From the NCBI RefSeq assembly GCF_020103725.1, contig NZ_JAHXBG010000012.1:62001-126000 (forward strand): 64,000 nt of DNA, written 5' to 3'. The stretch is from Hyalangium gracile (GTDB taxonomy: Bacteria; Myxococcota; Myxococcia; Myxococcales; Myxococcaceae). Positions 8,552 to 17,364 of the stretch are shown piece by piece. Position 1 is the stretch's first letter, and each line of letters opens with the position of its first letter. Below the pieces are notes generated by a model. That model was not told the origin of the DNA. It saw only the letters and a program-made list of their open reading frames with translations, and searched no databases. The position numbers and the translations under genes are program-made.

Positions 8552-11059
8552 GTGGCCAGTGACGGCGAGCAGAAGCAGGCGGAGAACCAGCAGTCGGACA
8601 AGCCCCAGGAGGCCGACAAGCCCCAGGAGGCGGAGCCGGCTCGGCAGGCGGACGCGCAGCAGGCGGAGAAGTCCCTGCCGGCGGACGCGCAGCAGGCGGC
8701 AGCGCCTACAGCGGAGAAGGTCCAGGCCGAGCAGGCCCCGGTGGCGGCCCCTCCGGCGGACACTACGTCACAGCCGGAGAAGGAGCCCGAGTCCTTCGTC
8801 GAGGGCATCCTCGGCAAGAAGCTCCACGAGGAGAAGTGGATCCAGCGCTGGGGGACCCTGCCGCTGACGCTGCGCACCCTGCTGCTGGGCGGTGGGTTCG
8901 CGGCGCTGCTGCTGCTGCCCTACATCGGCGCCGTGGGCCTGTGGGACCCCTGGGAGACGCATTACGGCGAAGTGGCGCGGATGATGGTCATGCGCCAGGA
9001 CTACCTGTACCCCTTCTACGAGAACGCGTGGTTCTTCTCCAAGCCGCCGCTGACCATGTGGATGCAGGCGCTGGGGATGCAGGTGGTGGGGGCGCTGCGC
9101 GGCACGGGCGAGCTGGCCCGCTACACCGAGTGGGGCATGCGCATGCCGTTCGGCCTGCTCAGTGTCACGGCGGTGGCGCTGTTGACGCTGGCGGTGTCGC
9201 GGGTGGTGAGCCGGCGGGCGGGGCTCGCCACGGCCTTCGTGCTGACCACCATGCCGCTGTACTTCCTGCTCACCCGGCAGGCGGTGACGGACACGCCCTT
9301 CGTCACGACGATGATCTGCGCCATGGCGTGCGCCTTCATCGCCCAGCTGGACGAGACGACGAAGCGGCGCACGGCCTGGTGGTACGCCTTCTATGTCTTC
9401 CTGGGCCTGTCGGTGCTGGCCAAGGGCCTGCTGGGCCTGATGCCGGCGGCGTTGCTGGTGGTGTACGCGGCGCTGGCCGTCATCCCCTGGAGCTGGGACG
9501 CGGGGCGCGAGCACATCCTCTGGCTGCTCAAGCGCAGCGCTCGCAAGGAGGTGCGCGAGGGCAAGAAGCCCATGCCCGTGCTCTGGGGGCAGATGTTCCG
9601 GATGCGGCTGGGCACCGGCATCCTCGTGTTCGCCGCGGTGGCCGTGCCCTGGTACCTGGCCCTGAGCCTGTTCGACGGCGTGGATGACGAGGGCAAGAAC
9701 TTCTTCTACCGCTTCTTCATCCATGACCACCTGAACCGCCTCACGGCGGGCGTGCACACCACCACGCCGGGCGGCTCCTTCACCTACTTCATCGAGCAGG
9801 GCGGCTACGCCATCTTCCCGTGGGTGGCGCTGTTGCCCGGAGCCTTCGCCGTCGTGTCGCGGCTGCGGCTGCGCTCGGCGTCCAAGGCGGACCACCTGGC
9901 GCTGCTGGCCGTGGTGTGGGTGGCCTTCAGCTTCTTCCTGATGGCCTCCAGCGCCACGAAGTTCCACCACTATGTGTTCCCCGTCCTCCCCGGGCTGGCC
10001 ATCCTCATCGCCCTCTTCATCGATCGCCTCTGGCACGAGGGCCCCGCCGAGCACGCCGTGAGCCTGCTGTTCGGCCTGGTGCTCTTCGCCCTGGTGGGCA
10101 AGGACATGGCCGAGAACCCCAAGGAGTTCACGGACCTCTTCGTCTACAACTACGACCGGCCGTACCCCGCCGACCTCGTCAACAAGCCCATCGCCTTCTT
10201 CACCTCGCGCTCCCTGTGGATGGGTGACCTGGCCACGATGGTGCTCCTGGCGCTCGGGGTGTACACCTCGATGGACGCGTTCTTCTCCAAGGACCCCAAG
10301 GAGCACACCCCCGCCGCGCGCACCGTGGCGCTCCTGCTGCTGCTGTGCGGAGGCGTGGCGCTGATCTCCGTGGCCAATGAGGGCAAGGTGTCCTCCCTGG
10401 GCCTGCTCGGCATCGCCCTGATTGTAGTGGGCGCCTTCAGCGGCTGGGTGGCCCTGCGCTCCAAGAAGGAGGAGCGCCTGTGGAACGCCGGCCTCGCGGC
10501 GGCCTGGGTGATCGCGGGTGGACTGCTCGCCTGGCGGGGCTTCTCCACGTCCGTGGGCTCGGATGCGCTCTTGCGTGCGCTGATGGAGCCGGTGAACGTG
10601 AAGAAGGCCATGGGCATCGGCTTCGCGGTGGGCGGCACGCTCACCGTGGTGGGCGCGCTGCGCCGCTCGCGGGTGATGCTCTTCGGCACCTTCTGGATGT
10701 TCACCTTCAGCTTCGCGCTCTGGTTCAACTGGAACCACTGGGTGGACCTGTCCCACCACTGGACGCAGCGGGATTTGTTCTGGCGCTACTGGCGCCAGGC
10801 CAAGCCCGGCGAGCCCATCGCCGCGTTCATGATGAACTGGCACGGAGAGACGTTCTACTCGCGCAACACCGTGGAGCAGTTCCGCTCCGGGGACTCGAAC
10901 CAGCGCATGCGCAACTTCGCGGCCCAGCCCGGCCGCGAGTGGGCGCTCGTCGAGCACAACCGCCTGGGCATCCTGACCAACGCCATTGGCTCGGACAAGA
11001 AGGTGACCGTCATCGACCGGGGCATCAACAACAAGTTCGTCCTGGTGGCCATCGATTGA
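8552..11059 (+). CDS. ArnT/PMT-type lipid-carrier-dependent glycosyltransferase (GT39/GT83-like)
   Basis: 835 residues from a GTG with a GGAGG site about 11 bases upstream. The first 80 or so residues are a Gln/Ala/Glu/Lys-rich low-complexity cytoplasmic tail with QQAEK-type repeats. Then come about 12-14 membrane helices. The first periplasmic loop carries the family hallmark LWDPWETHYGEVAR, with the Asp/Glu expected to be catalytic, and later SKPPLTMWMQ. Enzymes of this type move a sugar from an undecaprenyl-phosphate carrier to lipid A, protein or another acceptor on the periplasmic side; the sugar and acceptor are not readable. The stop overlaps the TTG start of the following ABC gene. 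The acidic/basic N-terminal tail is unusual for the family. Confidence 0.8.
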   Translation: MASDGEQKQAENQQSDKPQEADKPQEAEPARQADAQQAEKSLPADAQQAAAPTAEKVQAEQAPVAAPPADTTSQPEKEPESFVEGILGKKLHEEKWIQRWGTLPLTLRTLLLGGGFAALLLLPYIGAVGLWDPWETHYGEVARMMVMRQDYLYPFYENAWFFSKPPLTMWMQALGMQVVGALRGTGELARYTEWGMRMPFGLLSVTAVALLTLAVSRVVSRRAGLATAFVLTTMPLYFLLTRQAVTDTPFVTTMICAMACAFIAQLDETTKRRTAWWYAFYVFLGLSVLAKGLLGLMPAALLVVYAALAVIPWSWDAGREHILWLLKRSARKEVREGKKPMPVLWGQMFRMRLGTGILVFAAVAVPWYLALSLFDGVDDEGKNFFYRFFIHDHLNRLTAGVHTTTPGGSFTYFIEQGGYAIFPWVALLPGAFAVVSRLRLRSASKADHLALLAVVWVAFSFFLMASSATKFHHYVFPVLPGLAILIALFIDRLWHEGPAEHAVSLLFGLVLFALVGKDMAENPKEFTDLFVYNYDRPYPADLVNKPIAFFTSRSLWMGDLATMVLLALGVYTSMDAFFSKDPKEHTPAARTVALLLLLCGGVALISVANEGKVSSLGLLGIALIVVGAFSGWVALRSKKEERLWNAGLAAAWVIAGGLLAWRGFSTSVGSDALLRALMEPVNVKKAMGIGFAVGGTLTVVGALRRSRVMLFGTFWMFTFSFALWFNWNHWVDLSHHWTQRDLFWRYWRQAKPGEPIAAFMMNWHGETFYSRNTVEQFRSGDSNQRMRNFAAQPGREWALVEHNRLGILTNAIGSDKKVTVIDRGINNKFVLVAID

Positions 11060-11973
11060 GTGGCATCCAGGTCCAGGGGCTCGCCAAGCGCTTTGGCGCG
11101 CGCACGGCGGTGGAGGGGCTGACGTTCGACGTGCGCCCTGGCGAGGTGTTCGGGCTGCTGGGCCCCAACGGGGCCGGGAAGACGACCACGGTGCGCATGC
11201 TCACCGGCCTGCTCCAGCCCTCCGAGGGCGAGGCCGTGGTGTGGGGCTTCTCGGCGCGCACCCAGGGCGAGGAATTGCGGCGCAGCGTGGGCCTGCTCAC
11301 CGAGCAGCCCGGCCTGTATGACAGGCTGACCGCGCGCGAGAACCTGCGCTTCTTCATCAAGCTGCACGAATTGGACGAGGCGACGGTGTGGCCCCGGACG
11401 CGGAGCTACCTGGAGCGCTTCGGGCTGGCCGGGCGTGAGGACGAGCCGTGCGGCGGCTTCTCCAAGGGCATGCGCCAGAAGCTGGCCATCGTCCGCACGC
11501 TGGTGCACGACCCGAAGGTCATCTTCCTGGACGAGCCCACCTCCGGGCTGGATCCCGAGTCCGCGCGCGCCGTGCGAGACGCGGTGGCGGAGCTGGCCTC
11601 CGAGGGGCGCACCATCGTGCTGTGCTCGCACAACCTGGCGGAGGTGGAGCGGCTGTGCTCGCGGGTGGCCATCATCCAGGGCCGACTGCTCGCGCTGGCG
11701 CCGCTGGGAGAGCTGCGGCGCTCGGGGCAGGCGCTGGACATCCGCGTGGAGGGGGACGCCGGGAGCTTCCTGCCGGCCCTGGCCGCGCTGCCCTTCGCCC
11801 CCAACGTGCTGCACGAGGGCTCGCGCCTGAAGGTGATGCTCACGGACGACGCGCAGGCGCCCGAGGTGCTCGCGTGCCTGGTCCACGCGGGCGCGCGGGT
11901 GCACAGCGCGGTGCCCTCGCACCGGCCGCTCGAGGAAGTCTACCTGGAGCTGATCCGCCAGGGGAGGGTGTGA
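11056..11973 (+). CDS. ABC transporter ATP-binding protein (drug/lipid exporter type)
   Basis: 305 residues. The frame is open upstream, but the ABC domain begins immediately after a TTG at 11056 that overlaps the upstream stop (TTGA); no ATG or GTG fits better. Walker A GPNGAGKT is at residues 36-43. The signature region is GGFSKGMRQK in place of canonical LSGGQ, and Walker B is VIFLDEPTSGLDP. The H-loop His follows in CSHNL. The C-terminal 90 residues are the extension typical of ABC-2 export ATPases (CcmA/NatA group). The gene is coupled to the permease at 11976, and the substrate is unknown. Confidence 0.88.
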   Translation: MSGIQVQGLAKRFGARTAVEGLTFDVRPGEVFGLLGPNGAGKTTTVRMLTGLLQPSEGEAVVWGFSARTQGEELRRSVGLLTEQPGLYDRLTARENLRFFIKLHELDEATVWPRTRSYLERFGLAGREDEPCGGFSKGMRQKLAIVRTLVHDPKVIFLDEPTSGLDPESARAVRDAVAELASEGRTIVLCSHNLAEVERLCSRVAIIQGRLLALAPLGELRRSGQALDIRVEGDAGSFLPALAALPFAPNVLHEGSRLKVMLTDDAQAPEVLACLVHAGARVHSAVPSHRPLEEVYLELIRQGRV

Positions 11974-11975
11974 GC

Positions 11976-12776
11976 ATGGCGTTCCGACCGAAGCGCGCGC
12001 TGGCCGTCTTCTGGAAGGACTTCCTGGATCTGCGCAAGAACATCGGCCTGCTGCTGTCCATGTGCATGCTGCCGCTGGTGTTCATCTTCGTGCCCATCGG
12101 CGTGGTGTGGACGTACGCCCAGCGGCCGGATGATCCGAACCTGCGCGTCATCGCCCAGTACTACGACCGGGCCCTGCCGCTGGGAGCCAACGCGGCGCGC
12201 TTCCTCATCGACCGGACGCTCACCGACTGGTTCGGCATGTTCCTGGTGATGCCTGTCTTCGTGCCCATCCTCATCTCCTCGCAGAGCGTGGCGGGAGAGA
12301 AGGAGCGGCGCACGCTGGAGCCGCTGCTGGCCTCGCCGGTGACGGCCGCGGAGCTGGTGGCCGGCAAGAGCCTGGCCTCGCTGGTGCCCGCGGTGGGCAT
12401 CTCCTGGGTGGCCTTCATCCTGTTCTGCATCGGCGTGGACATCGTGGCGTGGCCGCTGGTGAGGGGGCCGCTGATGCCCAATGCGCTGTGGTCCTTCGGC
12501 ATCTTCATCCTGGCGCCGCTGTTCGCCTTCTTCGGCAACGGGGTGGCGGTGCTCATCTCCGCGCGCGTGTCCGAGGCCCGCACCGCCCAGCAGCTCTCCG
12601 CCCTCGTGGTGCTGCCCCTGGTGGGGCTGGTGGGCGGCCAGGTGGCCGGCTGGCTCACCGCGGGTGTGGGCTACTACGCCGTGCAGGGCGTGGTGGTGCT
12701 GCTGCTGGACGCCGTGCTCCTGGTGGCCAGCATCCGCCTGCTCGATCGCGAGCGGCTCATCAGCCGCTGGGGCTGA
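11976..12776 (+). CDS. ABC-2 type transporter permease
   Basis: 266 residues from an ATG two bases after the ATPase stop, preceded by AGGGGAGGG at 11959-11967. A GTG six bases earlier overlaps the stop but sits too close to the ribosome site. Six membrane helices can be picked out, with a large extracytoplasmic loop after the first. The segment SVAGEKERRTLEPLLASPVTAAELVAGK is the coupling-helix motif of NatB/ABC-2 permeases (read as shorter pieces: EKERRTLEPLL, then SPVTAAELVAGK). It forms the exporter with the gene at 11056. Confidence 0.88.
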   Translation: MAFRPKRALAVFWKDFLDLRKNIGLLLSMCMLPLVFIFVPIGVVWTYAQRPDDPNLRVIAQYYDRALPLGANAARFLIDRTLTDWFGMFLVMPVFVPILISSQSVAGEKERRTLEPLLASPVTAAELVAGKSLASLVPAVGISWVAFILFCIGVDIVAWPLVRGPLMPNALWSFGIFILAPLFAFFGNGVAVLISARVSEARTAQQLSALVVLPLVGLVGGQVAGWLTAGVGYYAVQGVVVLLLDAVLLVASIRLLDRERLISRWG

Positions 12777-12962
12777 TCGGCCCGGGTCGACGGGCGCTTG
12801 CTCGGTCGGCTAGGCAAATCCCAGTGAAACTGGCATCTTGCGGGCAACGGTTCCCCCACCGATGGGCGAGCATGTAATGGCCCGGGCCGCTATCCGTATG
12901 GAAGACGCGGCGGCGTGGGTTTCTGTAGGTGACGCGGTCGACACGGAGGCGAAACGAACACG

Positions 12963-14015
12963 ATGGGTCTATTCGATTCGATCAAGGGCGAAGCGAAGCG
13001 CAACTTCATTGCCCGGGCGGACGAAGCCAAGGGTGAGATCATCTACAAGTATCCGGAGAAGAACATCCGGATGCTCACCCAGCTCACCGTGGACGCAGAC
13101 GAGATCGCGCTCTTCGTCAAGGACGGCCGCGTGGAGGGCAAGCTGGGGCCGGGGCGGCACACCCTGGACAGCAAGAACATCCCCTTCCTGTCCCGGCTGC
13201 TGGAGAGCTTCACCGGCGGCAACATGTTCATGACGGAGGTCTTCTTCGTCTCCACGCGCGAGCACCCGGGCGTGAAGTTCGGCGGCCCCATCGGCGACGT
13301 GAGGGACCCCGAGACGGGCCTGGGCATCGGCACCATGGTGTACGGTGACTTCTCCATCCGCGTGACGGAGCCGGAGAAGCTGGTGGTGGGCCTGGTGGGC
13401 ATGGGCCGCTCCAGCAACGAGGACTTCCTGGGCTGGTTCAAGAGCCAGGTCCTCAAGGTCACCAAGGATCGCATCGCCGAGCTGTTGGTGAAGAAGCGCT
13501 GGCCGCTGCTGGACGTGACGAGCGGCGCGTACACCGAGGAGATCGAGACCGAGGTCATCGCCGGCATCAAGCCGCACGTGGACACCTACGGCCTCACGGT
13601 GGTGCGCCTGGGCAACTTCCACGTCAGCATCAAGGAGGAGGACGAGGCGACCCTCAAGAAGTTCTCCAAGGACGTGGCCTACTCGCGCGTGGCCGGCGGC
13701 TTCCAGCAGTACGCGCAGGGCCAGGCGATGCTGGGCGCGGCCGAGGGCATGGCCAAGGGCGGTGGCGGCGGCTCGGACGGCGCCATGGCCGGCATGGGCA
13801 TGGGCATGGGCATGGGCATGGCCCAGATGTTCATGAACAACAACCAGCAGCAGCAGCGTCAGGGTCCCCCGCCCCAGGCGGAGGCCGCGGCGCCCCCGGC
13901 CGACACGCGCAGCCCCGCTCAGCGCCTGAAGGAGATCAAGGAGCTGAAGGATGCCGGCGTGCTCACGGATGAGGAGTACAACGCGAAGCGCGCGGAGCTG
14001 ATGAAGCTCCTGTAG
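12963..14015 (+). CDS. SPFH-domain protein with C-terminal SHOCT motif
   Basis: 350 residues. Residues about 30-250 form an SPFH/band-7-like domain of the virion-core-protein (YdjI-like) subgroup, recognisable from FVKDGRVEGKLGPGRHTL and EVFFVSTREHPGVKFGG. There is no clear membrane helix. A Gly/Met-rich spacer (about 270-290, repeated GM) and a Gln-rich stretch lead to a SHOCT helix pair at about 317-350 (RLKEIKELKDAGVLTDEEYNAKRAEL). SHOCT motifs act in oligomerisation or membrane/nucleic-acid association. The cellular role is unknown; relatives are often induced by envelope stress. The gene stands alone, with a 186-base upstream gap. Confidence 0.85.
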   Translation: MGLFDSIKGEAKRNFIARADEAKGEIIYKYPEKNIRMLTQLTVDADEIALFVKDGRVEGKLGPGRHTLDSKNIPFLSRLLESFTGGNMFMTEVFFVSTREHPGVKFGGPIGDVRDPETGLGIGTMVYGDFSIRVTEPEKLVVGLVGMGRSSNEDFLGWFKSQVLKVTKDRIAELLVKKRWPLLDVTSGAYTEEIETEVIAGIKPHVDTYGLTVVRLGNFHVSIKEEDEATLKKFSKDVAYSRVAGGFQQYAQGQAMLGAAEGMAKGGGGGSDGAMAGMGMGMGMGMAQMFMNNNQQQQRQGPPPQAEAAAPPADTRSPAQRLKEIKELKDAGVLTDEEYNAKRAELMKLL

Positions 14016-14120
14016 TCCCGTCTCGAGAGTCCGGAGGCCTCCACCGCACGCAGGGTGGGGGCCTCTGTCATTTCGAGCGCCCGCGATGCCGGTTCGGGCA
14101 TGCATGCGCAGGTTGGAGCC

Positions 14121-14756
14121 ATGGCAGGACAGGACTCAGAGCGACCCGAGGGCCTCGTCTACCTTCCCGACTTCCTGACGGGAGCGGAGGAGCGCGAGCT
14201 GCTGGAGCACATGCGCGCCGTGGCGTTCGCGGAGATCCGGATGCGGGGGCAGGTGGCTCGGCGGCGCACGGCGCACTTCGGCTGGCTCTATGGCTACGAG
14301 AGCTGGAAGGTGGAGCCCGGGCCGCCCATGCCGGACTACCTCCTGCCGCTCAGGGCCCGGTGCGCGGAGCTGATGGGCGAGGTGCCGGAGCGGCTGGTGG
14401 AGGCGCTCGTGAGCGAGTACACGCCGGGGGCCACCATCGGCTGGCACCGGGACGCGCCCATGTTCGGGCCGAAGGTGGTGGGCGTCTCGCTGGGGAGCGC
14501 GTGCCGGATGCGCTTCCAGCGCGGCAAGGGCGAGGAGCGGCGCACCTATGAGCAGGAGCTCCAGCCGCGCTCGGTCTACGTGCTGGGTGGAGAGGCGCGC
14601 GGCGCGTGGCAGCACAGCATCCCCGCGGTGAAGCAGACGCGGTACTCCATCACGTTCCGCACCCTGCGCGAGCGGAAGGCCTCGGCGCGCGCCCCCGGTG
14701 ACAGCACGGCGCGGCCGGCCGGAGCCGAGCCTGAGGAGTCGGTGCCCTCGCACTGA
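14121..14756 (+). CDS. alkB: AlkB-family 2-oxoglutarate/Fe(II) dioxygenase
   Basis: 211 residues from the ATG at 14121 (GGAG just upstream); in-frame starts at 14100 or earlier would add a short non-conserved leader. The double-stranded beta-helix core shows the iron ligands His109 and Asp111 (GWHRDAPMFG) and His165 (WQHSIPAV). The 2-oxoglutarate/substrate arginines are Arg174 and Arg180 (RYSITFR). Family members oxidatively remove alkyl groups from DNA or RNA bases. The N-terminal lid is of the short bacterial type. The final 30 residues (Ala/Pro/Glu-rich) are not conserved. Exact substrate preference is not readable. Confidence 0.85.
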   Translation: MAGQDSERPEGLVYLPDFLTGAEERELLEHMRAVAFAEIRMRGQVARRRTAHFGWLYGYESWKVEPGPPMPDYLLPLRARCAELMGEVPERLVEALVSEYTPGATIGWHRDAPMFGPKVVGVSLGSACRMRFQRGKGEERRTYEQELQPRSVYVLGGEARGAWQHSIPAVKQTRYSITFRTLRERKASARAPGDSTARPAGAEPEESVPSH

Positions 14757-14777
14757 TTTCGAGGTAGAGGGGCCTTC

Positions 14778-15638
14778 ATGGAGAGCCGTCACGAGCCTGG
14801 AGCCGATGTTCCGGGACAGGTTCCACCGGGAGTGGAGCCGGGAAAGCGGAGGAAGTGGACCTGGCGCCGGGTGCTGGCGCTGGCCCTGGTGGCCCTGCTG
14901 GCGTTCGCCGCCTACGAGTACCTGACCCTTCCGGACGCGGCACCCCTGCAGAAGAAGAACCCGGAGACGACGGCGCTCATCGAGCAGCGGGCGGAAGAGG
15001 CTCGGGAGGCGGGGCGCAAGCCACGGCGGAGACAGCACTGGGTGTCGATGTCGAACGTGCCCAAGCACGTGATCGACGCGGTGCTGATGTCCGAGGACGC
15101 GGGCTTCTATGTCCACGAGGGCGTGGACACCGCGGAGCTGGAGAAGGCGCTCGAGGAGGCGTGGAAGGAGGGGAAGCTGGGCCGAGGGGCGTCGACGATC
15201 ACCCAGCAGCTCGCCAAGAACCTGTGGCTGTCCACCGATCGCAGCCTGCTTCGGAAGGCCAAGGAGCTGGTGCTGGCGCGGCGGCTCGAGACGGAGCTCA
15301 CGAAGAGCCGCATCCTGGCCATCTACATGAACGTGGTGGAGTGGGGGGACGGCGTCTACGGCATCGAGGCGGGCGCGCGGGAGCACTTCGGCGTCTCGGC
15401 CCTCAACCTCAGCGTGGCCCAGGGCGCCATCCTCGCGGCGATGCTGCCGGCCCCGAGGAAGCGCTCGCCGAAGTCCGGCTCCAGGGCGCTGAAGCGCCGA
15501 GCCCACTGGATCATCGAGCAGATGCAGGCGGTGAAGCGCATCTCTCCCCAGCAGGGCTCGGCGGCTCAGGCGGAGATCGATCGAATCCTCAGCGGAAAGC
15601 CCGAGGCCGAGGACTCGACCGACGAAGAGGACGCCTGA
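14778..15638 (+). CDS. mtgA: Monofunctional biosynthetic peptidoglycan transglycosylase
   Basis: 286 residues. One membrane anchor lies at about 31-47, then a GT51 domain. The catalytic glutamate is Glu106 in MSEDAGFYVHEG, and the second conserved block is GASTITQQLAKNLW (about 138-150). The third block, RRLETELTKSRILAIYMN, is also clear. No transpeptidase domain follows, so this is MtgA rather than a class A PBP. It polymerises glycan strands from lipid II at the outer face of the inner membrane. The acidic tail (EDSTDEEDA) is unusual. It stops two bases before the stop of the convergent amylase gene. Confidence 0.9.
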   Translation: MESRHEPGADVPGQVPPGVEPGKRRKWTWRRVLALALVALLAFAAYEYLTLPDAAPLQKKNPETTALIEQRAEEAREAGRKPRRRQHWVSMSNVPKHVIDAVLMSEDAGFYVHEGVDTAELEKALEEAWKEGKLGRGASTITQQLAKNLWLSTDRSLLRKAKELVLARRLETELTKSRILAIYMNVVEWGDGVYGIEAGAREHFGVSALNLSVAQGAILAAMLPAPRKRSPKSGSRALKRRAHWIIEQMQAVKRISPQQGSAAQAEIDRILSGKPEAEDSTDEEDA

Positions 15639-15639
15639 G

Positions 15640-16917
15640 CTACTGCGTCCACACGGCGTAGTTGGTGCCGGAGGTGGCCAGCGTCCAGGTGCCGGAGGGA
15701 GCCCAGGCGCCGTAGCCGATCTTCACGGCCACCTTCTTGCCGGTGCTGCCGGTGATGATGGCGGCGTACTTGGAGCCGTCCGCCACCTGGATGCTCACCG
15801 TGGAGGTGCTGGTGATGCCCTGCGCCTTGCGGATGTCCATGAGCCGCTTGATGGCGTCGCGGGTGGCGGTGCCCCAGTCGAAGTAGTGCACCCAGTACAC
15901 GGTGGGGATGCCGGGGTGGGTCAGGATGTAGGCGTACCCCTGGAGGACCTTGTCGCCGGGGAAGGGCCAGTGGTTCTGGCCGCCGCTCGGGTAGCTCGGG
16001 CCGGTGTCGTGGTTGTCGATGAAGGTGACGGACCTGGCCGCCCACCAGCCGATGGCGCCCGCGGGCGCGCCCGCCGAGTCCCGAAGCTTGCCGAAGTCGT
16101 TGTTCTGCACCGCGTGCTGGAGCAGCCCCTTGGTGGTGAAGTCGAACGCGGCGGACCGGCCACCCGTGGCGTCGATCCAGTTCATGATGAGCTGGCGGTG
16201 CGGGTTGGGGTTGTTGATGTCCAGGTCCGTCCACAGCTCGCCCACGGAGAAGTACGGCGAGGTGCGCGAGTTGTACGAGCCCACGTAGGAGCCGTGGTAG
16301 CCCTTCACGTAGTCGTACCGCCAGCCGGCGAACCCGGCGCCCTTCAGCGTGTTGTTCATCCACCCGACGATGCTGTTCTGCACGTACGTCTTGGTGTGGT
16401 CGATGTCGCGCCCGGCGTTGAAGCCGTCGCCGGTGTCGGCGGCGCCCTTGGGCTGGGTGGTGACCCACTCGTCATTGCCGCAGACCGAGTCCGAGCCCCA
16501 GGTGGGAAAGGTGAAGTCCGCCCAGTTGGTGGTGCCCACGCGGTGGTTGATGACGATGTCGGCGATGGGCTTCACGCCCTGGCCGTTCAGCGCGGCCAGG
16601 GCGTTGCGCAGGTCCGTGGCGGAGCCGTACTTGCTGTCGAGCACCTCGAGCCGGCGGGGCAGGTAGCCCTCGTTGGAGCCGGCGTCGCTGGGGGGCGGCA
16701 GCCACACCATGGTGAAGCCGGCGTTCTTGATGGTGGCCGCGTTGTTCTGGATGACGCCCCACCACGGATACGTCTGGTACGAGTACCAGTGGAAGCCCTG
16801 CAGCATGACGTCGCTGCTGTTGCCGTCGAGCGGGCCCGCGCTGGCCAGCGGGGCGATGAGGACGAACGCGAGAAGGCCGGTCAGGGCCATCCAGGTCTTC
16901 TTCAGGTGAGTCAGCAT
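15640..16917 (-). CDS. Secreted alpha-amylase (GH13)
   Basis: 425 residues. A signal peptide (about 1-27, ending PLASA) shows export. The GH13 (beta/alpha)8 barrel has all four classic regions: DIVINH at 120-125, GWRYD with the nucleophile Asp202, the acid/base Glu227 in GELW, and FIDNHD with Asp304. The C-terminal 60 residues are an all-beta domain as in plant-type and bacterial short amylases. It hydrolyses alpha-1,4-glucans outside the cell. An AAGGAG ribosome site lies six bases before the ATG. No starch-binding module is visible. The gene stands alone, back to back with mtgA. Confidence 0.93.
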   Translation of the reverse strand: MLTHLKKTWMALTGLLAFVLIAPLASAGPLDGNSSDVMLQGFHWYSYQTYPWWGVIQNNAATIKNAGFTMVWLPPPSDAGSNEGYLPRRLEVLDSKYGSATDLRNALAALNGQGVKPIADIVINHRVGTTNWADFTFPTWGSDSVCGNDEWVTTQPKGAADTGDGFNAGRDIDHTKTYVQNSIVGWMNNTLKGAGFAGWRYDYVKGYHGSYVGSYNSRTSPYFSVGELWTDLDINNPNPHRQLIMNWIDATGGRSAAFDFTTKGLLQHAVQNNDFGKLRDSAGAPAGAIGWWAARSVTFIDNHDTGPSYPSGGQNHWPFPGDKVLQGYAYILTHPGIPTVYWVHYFDWGTATRDAIKRLMDIRKAQGITSTSTVSIQVADGSKYAAIITGSTGKKVAVKIGYGAWAPSGTWTLATSGTNYAVWTQ

Positions 16918-16996
16918 GTCGGCTCCTTGGTGAAGGCAGCGTGCTTATGGCATGCCTGGGAAGCCTCGGGCCATGTGGGAGGGAGGGAATCGAGCA

Positions 16997-17362
16997 CTAC
17001 CGTGTGCTGGGGGGGCCCAGGGTGCGCTGGATGAGCTCGACGAGCTCCGCGAGGCCGAAGGGCTTGGGCAGGAACGCGGTCGCCGGCAGGTGCTTCCAGG
17101 ATCTCGGAGGGCTGGCGCTCATGAGCACCACGGGCACAGCGCTCAGGAGGGAATCGGCCTTCATGGCCTCCAGCACGGCGGGGCCGTTCATCACCGGCAT
17201 CATGTAGTCCAGGAGGACCAGGCTCGGCCGCTCCGCCGCCATCTTCTCGAGAGCCTGCCGGCCATTGAGCGCAATGACCGTCCGGTAGCCCTCGTCCTGT
17301 AGGAAGTCCGAGAGGGCTTCGACGATGCCGAACTCGTCATCGACGATGAGGATGGGCCCCAT
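16997..17362 (-). CDS. Single-domain response regulator (CheY-like receiver)
   Basis: 121 residues, a receiver domain only. The acidic pocket is Asp8/Asp9, the phosphoacceptor is Asp52 (LLDYMMP), the switch Ser is in LMSAS (82-84) and the conserved Lys is Lys100 (LPKPF). There is no output domain, so it acts by protein contact or as a phosphate shuttle. It starts two bases after the stop of the KaiC-like gene and is surely co-transcribed, which makes the ATPase its likely partner (inference). No histidine kinase is encoded nearby. Confidence 0.9.
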   Translation of the reverse strand: MGPILIVDDEFGIVEALSDFLQDEGYRTVIALNGRQALEKMAAERPSLVLLDYMMPVMNGPAVLEAMKADSLLSAVPVVLMSASPPRSWKHLPATAFLPKPFGLAELVELIQRTLGPPSTR

Positions 17363-17364
17363 AC

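Noticed and set aside
8768-10957. 729-codon minus-strand frame with His/Gln/Arg-rich product
   Set aside because: Antisense to the recognisable ArnT-like glycosyltransferase; composition is typical of high-GC shadow frames.
12831-12846. Possible sigma-54 promoter (TGGCA then GGGCA) upstream of the SPFH gene
   Set aside because: GG and GC are ten bases apart as required, but the -12 part is a poor match and the site is 117 bases from the start; chance in GC-rich DNA is likely.
16942-16957. Possible sigma-54 promoter upstream of the amylase (minus strand AGGCATGCCATAAGCA)
   Set aside because: Correct spacing and position but both boxes deviate from consensus; too weak to annotate.
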